Below, one piece after another: positions 5,796-7,444 of a stretch of DNA of 7,444 nucleotides. The notes below the pieces were generated by a model. The model was given only the letters and a program-made list of their open reading frames with translations. It ran no database searches and was not told the DNA's origin. This DNA is from an uncultured Sphingobacteriia bacterium (lineage in GTDB: Bacteria; Bacteroidota; Bacteroidia; Chitinophagales; Chitinophagaceae). Each line of letters begins with the position of its first letter. The first letter of the stretch is position 1. The stretch is from the NCBI GenBank assembly GCA_945957225.1, contig CAMFKK010000109.1, positions 1 through 7,444 on the forward strand, given 5' to 3'. Made by a program: the position numbers and the translations under genes.

Positions 5796-7058
5796 CTATT
5801 TTCTTTTGGGTTGCTTAAATGTCAAAGAAAAATTTACGCCAAAACTGCTTAGTTCTATATTGCCAAAACCAACTCCACTCAGGGGGATTTTTGCATAAGG
5901 TTCTATTATCCCTGTTAGGCGTTTTCCAATTGGTTTTTCAATTCCCCCTGAAATATGTATTAAGGCAAATAAATGTTGATCAGTAGAAGGATAGCTAGCA
6001 GTTCTATTATATGTTTGGTTATTGACATAATACAAATAACTATAGTTTTCCTTTTTCATAAAATAAGAGGAAGTACCTAATGAGGCAAAATAATTTCCTT
6101 TGCCATTATATTTAAAATGGTAAGTGCCAATTAATGGAATATCCCACATATCACAAGTGCCAGTAACTGTTTCCATTTTGAAATAGCTAACCCATGTACC
6201 TTTTGGAGCATGAAAATCAACCCCATTCATTTTGTAATTTTTCTGAGTATATATGCCGCCTGTTTTAATAGAGAAATGCTGGTTAAATCTGTACCCAATT
6301 AGGCCACCAATATTATATCCTAAATCTTGTTTGTAATTAAATTTAACGGTACTGGCATCAATACCCGCAGTTAATCCTATAAAAAATCCTTTTTCATTGT
6401 TGTCTTTATTTTTGAGAACAATGGTTTTGGCATTTTCTTCGGACTTTAAAGCATTGGTTTTATTAGAGGCAGGTAAAGTCTCATTACTTGATACTGGTGC
6501 ATTTACTTCAACTGAATGTTGGGTTAGTTCTTCTAATGGATGTTGCTTAGTAGAATCAGGTTCATTTAAGTTGTTTGTCTTAAGGGAGACTGGCTTATTT
6601 TCGTTTGCAAATACTTGGTCAATAGGGCCTTTGGCAATTCCCATCTGGGTTAATAAGCTACTACTAAATTCACTTGTTTTATTGGCATTGGTTCCTTTGG
6701 AATTAACTAGTCTGATTTTTTCATTTTTGTGAATTGCCGTGGTTGCTGTTTTACTTGGTTCAAGGGTTCTAGTATGTTCAATGGTTGTTGGAATTTGAAC
6801 TGGAGCAGGTTGACTTAAGGTTTTATTTACAGTTATTGATTGGTCGGTTTTGTTGTACCACCATAATCCACCCATGACCAATAAAAGCAATGCAGGAATC
6901 AGCACCCAAAAAAACCTTTTCTTTGGTTTTGTAATGGGCATTTCCTTGTCCAGTAATAATTGCATCTTGTCCCAATTAGCCCTGCCAGGGGCATCAAATG
7001 CCTCGGCAGCCTTTTGGGCTACATGATCCAATTCATTATCTTCCTCAAAACTATGCAT
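5796..7058 (-). CDS. Dual membrane-spanning anti-sigma factor with C-terminal outer-membrane beta-barrel (Dma-like)
   Basis: This is a 420-residue protein in four parts. Residues 1-48 are a charged cytosolic segment (HVAQKAAEAFDAPGRANWDK, then KPKKR) in the place of an anti-sigma domain. Residues 49-68 (FFWVLIPALLLLVMGGLWWY) form one transmembrane helix preceded by positive charges, so the N-terminus stays in the cytosol. Residues 69-222 are a low-complexity Thr/Asn/Lys/Ser/Glu linker without predicted fold. Residues 223-415 are a beta-barrel of the PF13568-like type: GFFIGLTAGIDAS, YNIGGLIGYRFNQHFSIKTG, IPLIGTYHF, and a last strand FGVNFSLTF. The start codon overlaps the end of the sigma-factor gene by 8 nt, implying translational coupling. 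The architecture matches dual membrane-spanning anti-sigma factors (Dma) described in Bacteroides thetaiotaomicron, which span both membranes and hold an ECF sigma factor. Assignment as anti-sigma rests on architecture and context, because the N-terminal segment itself has no motif I can verify. Confidence 0.8.
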   Translation of the reverse strand: MHSFEEDNELDHVAQKAAEAFDAPGRANWDKMQLLLDKEMPITKPKKRFFWVLIPALLLLVMGGLWWYNKTDQSITVNKTLSQPAPVQIPTTIEHTRTLEPSKTATTAIHKNEKIRLVNSKGTNANKTSEFSSSLLTQMGIAKGPIDQVFANENKPVSLKTNNLNEPDSTKQHPLEELTQHSVEVNAPVSSNETLPASNKTNALKSEENAKTIVLKNKDNNEKGFFIGLTAGIDASTVKFNYKQDLGYNIGGLIGYRFNQHFSIKTGGIYTQKNYKMNGVDFHAPKGTWVSYFKMETVTGTCDMWDIPLIGTYHFKYNGKGNYFASLGTSSYFMKKENYSYLYYVNNQTYNRTASYPSTDQHLFALIHISGGIEKPIGKRLTGIIEPYAKIPLSGVGFGNIELSSFGVNFSLTFKQPKRK

Positions 7059-7444
7059 ACTGTTTAAACGCTTTTTTCTCTAAAATGATTTTTCTCAAAT
7101 TGTTTCTGGCTTTAGACAGGTTTGATTTAGAAGCCCCAATACTAATTTTTAAAGTTTCTGCAATTTCTTCATGACTAAACCCTTCTATGACAAATAAATT
7201 GAAAACTGTTCTATAAACAGGAGAGAGTCTTCTAATAGCTAGAATAATCTCTTGATAGGCAATTTTATCCAAACCAGTTTCTTGTTTTTCAATCATTGGT
7301 TCCGTTTCCTGAGTCACGTCATAACTCACCATTTTTAGTTGGGTCTTGCGCAAATGGTCAATGCAAGTATTTACCAAGATTCTTTTAAACCATGCTTTTA
7401 AAAGCGCTTCTTGGTCATTTTGTCTATTACTATCCTGTCTCTTA
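7051..7444 (-). CDS. ECF-type RNA polymerase sigma factor, 5' end outside the window
   Basis: The last 130 residues are visible, and the frame is open to the window edge, so the start lies beyond it. The first visible part carries the end of sigma region 2 (AWFKRILVNTCIDHLRK), which contacts the -10 element. After a spacer rich in Glu/Gln comes region 4: LSPVYRTVFNLFVIEGFSHE, then EIAETLKISIGASKSNLSKAR, a helix-turn-helix for -35 recognition. The VFNLFVIEGFSHEEIAE wording is typical of Bacteroidota ECF sigma factors paired with membrane anti-sigma proteins. Its stop codon lies inside the first codons of the Dma-like gene (8-nt overlap), so the two are made together. It presumably directs transcription of an unknown regulon, commonly including its own operon. 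An internal start at 7377 would cut region 2 and is not the true start. Confidence 0.92.
   Translation of the reverse strand, partial: KRQDSNRQNDQEALLKAWFKRILVNTCIDHLRKTQLKMVSYDVTQETEPMIEKQETGLDKIAYQEIILAIRRLSPVYRTVFNLFVIEGFSHEEIAETLKISIGASKSNLSKARNNLRKIILEKKAFKQYA

Noticed and set aside
6397..6732. Plus-strand open frame opposite the anti-sigma linker
   Set aside because: Leu/Ser-rich translation arises from the complement of the Lys/Asn/Thr/Glu-rich linker; no start signal or family resemblance.

Overview
The window looks like the genome of a member of the Bacteroidota, most likely a Chitinophagaceae-type bacterium (Sediminibacterium-like; this placement is inferred). It is AT-rich and lacks obvious Shine-Dalgarno sites. 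The gene families are typical of the phylum: a DUF6702/HupE/M1-metallopeptidase neighbourhood, a lipoprotein with an SSCSKGG-type lipobox, and an ECF sigma factor followed by a membrane anti-sigma protein fused to an outer-membrane beta-barrel. No phage, transposase, tRNA, rRNA or CRISPR signal is visible.

Left part (1-3634). A DUF6702-like exported-protein gene on the minus strand (454-25) is broken: its two halves lie in different frames, and about 20 residues usual for the family are missing at the break. Divergent from it, on the plus strand, come a HupE/UreJ-type membrane protein (509-1141) and, 11 bp later, a large exported M1 zinc metallopeptidase (1153-3570) with a complete HEXXH-X18-E site. 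A strong hairpin-plus-T-run terminator (3594-3634) closes this unit.

Middle (3639-5328). Two tandem, clearly paralogous exported serine esterases of the esterase-D type (PF00756-like) follow, each with an intact Ser-Asp-His triad. The first begins only a few bases after the preceding terminator. A second hairpin (5327-5352) lies between the second esterase and the convergent minus-strand operon and can serve both strands.

Right part (7444-5385, minus strand). This is the most interesting region. The 3' part of an ECF sigma-factor gene overlaps by 8 nt a 420-residue protein with a short cytosolic N-terminus, one inner-membrane helix, a roughly 150-residue flexible linker and a C-terminal outer-membrane beta-barrel. 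That is the architecture of the recently described dual membrane-spanning anti-sigma factors of Bacteroides (Dma/Das systems). Thirty bases downstream, probably in the same operon, is a small mono-heme c-type cytochrome lipoprotein whose start codon sits in one arm of a perfect 8-bp inverted repeat. A plausible inferred reading is a trans-envelope signalling unit in which a barrel in the outer membrane controls a cytosolic sigma factor, with a heme lipoprotein as co-expressed partner or target.
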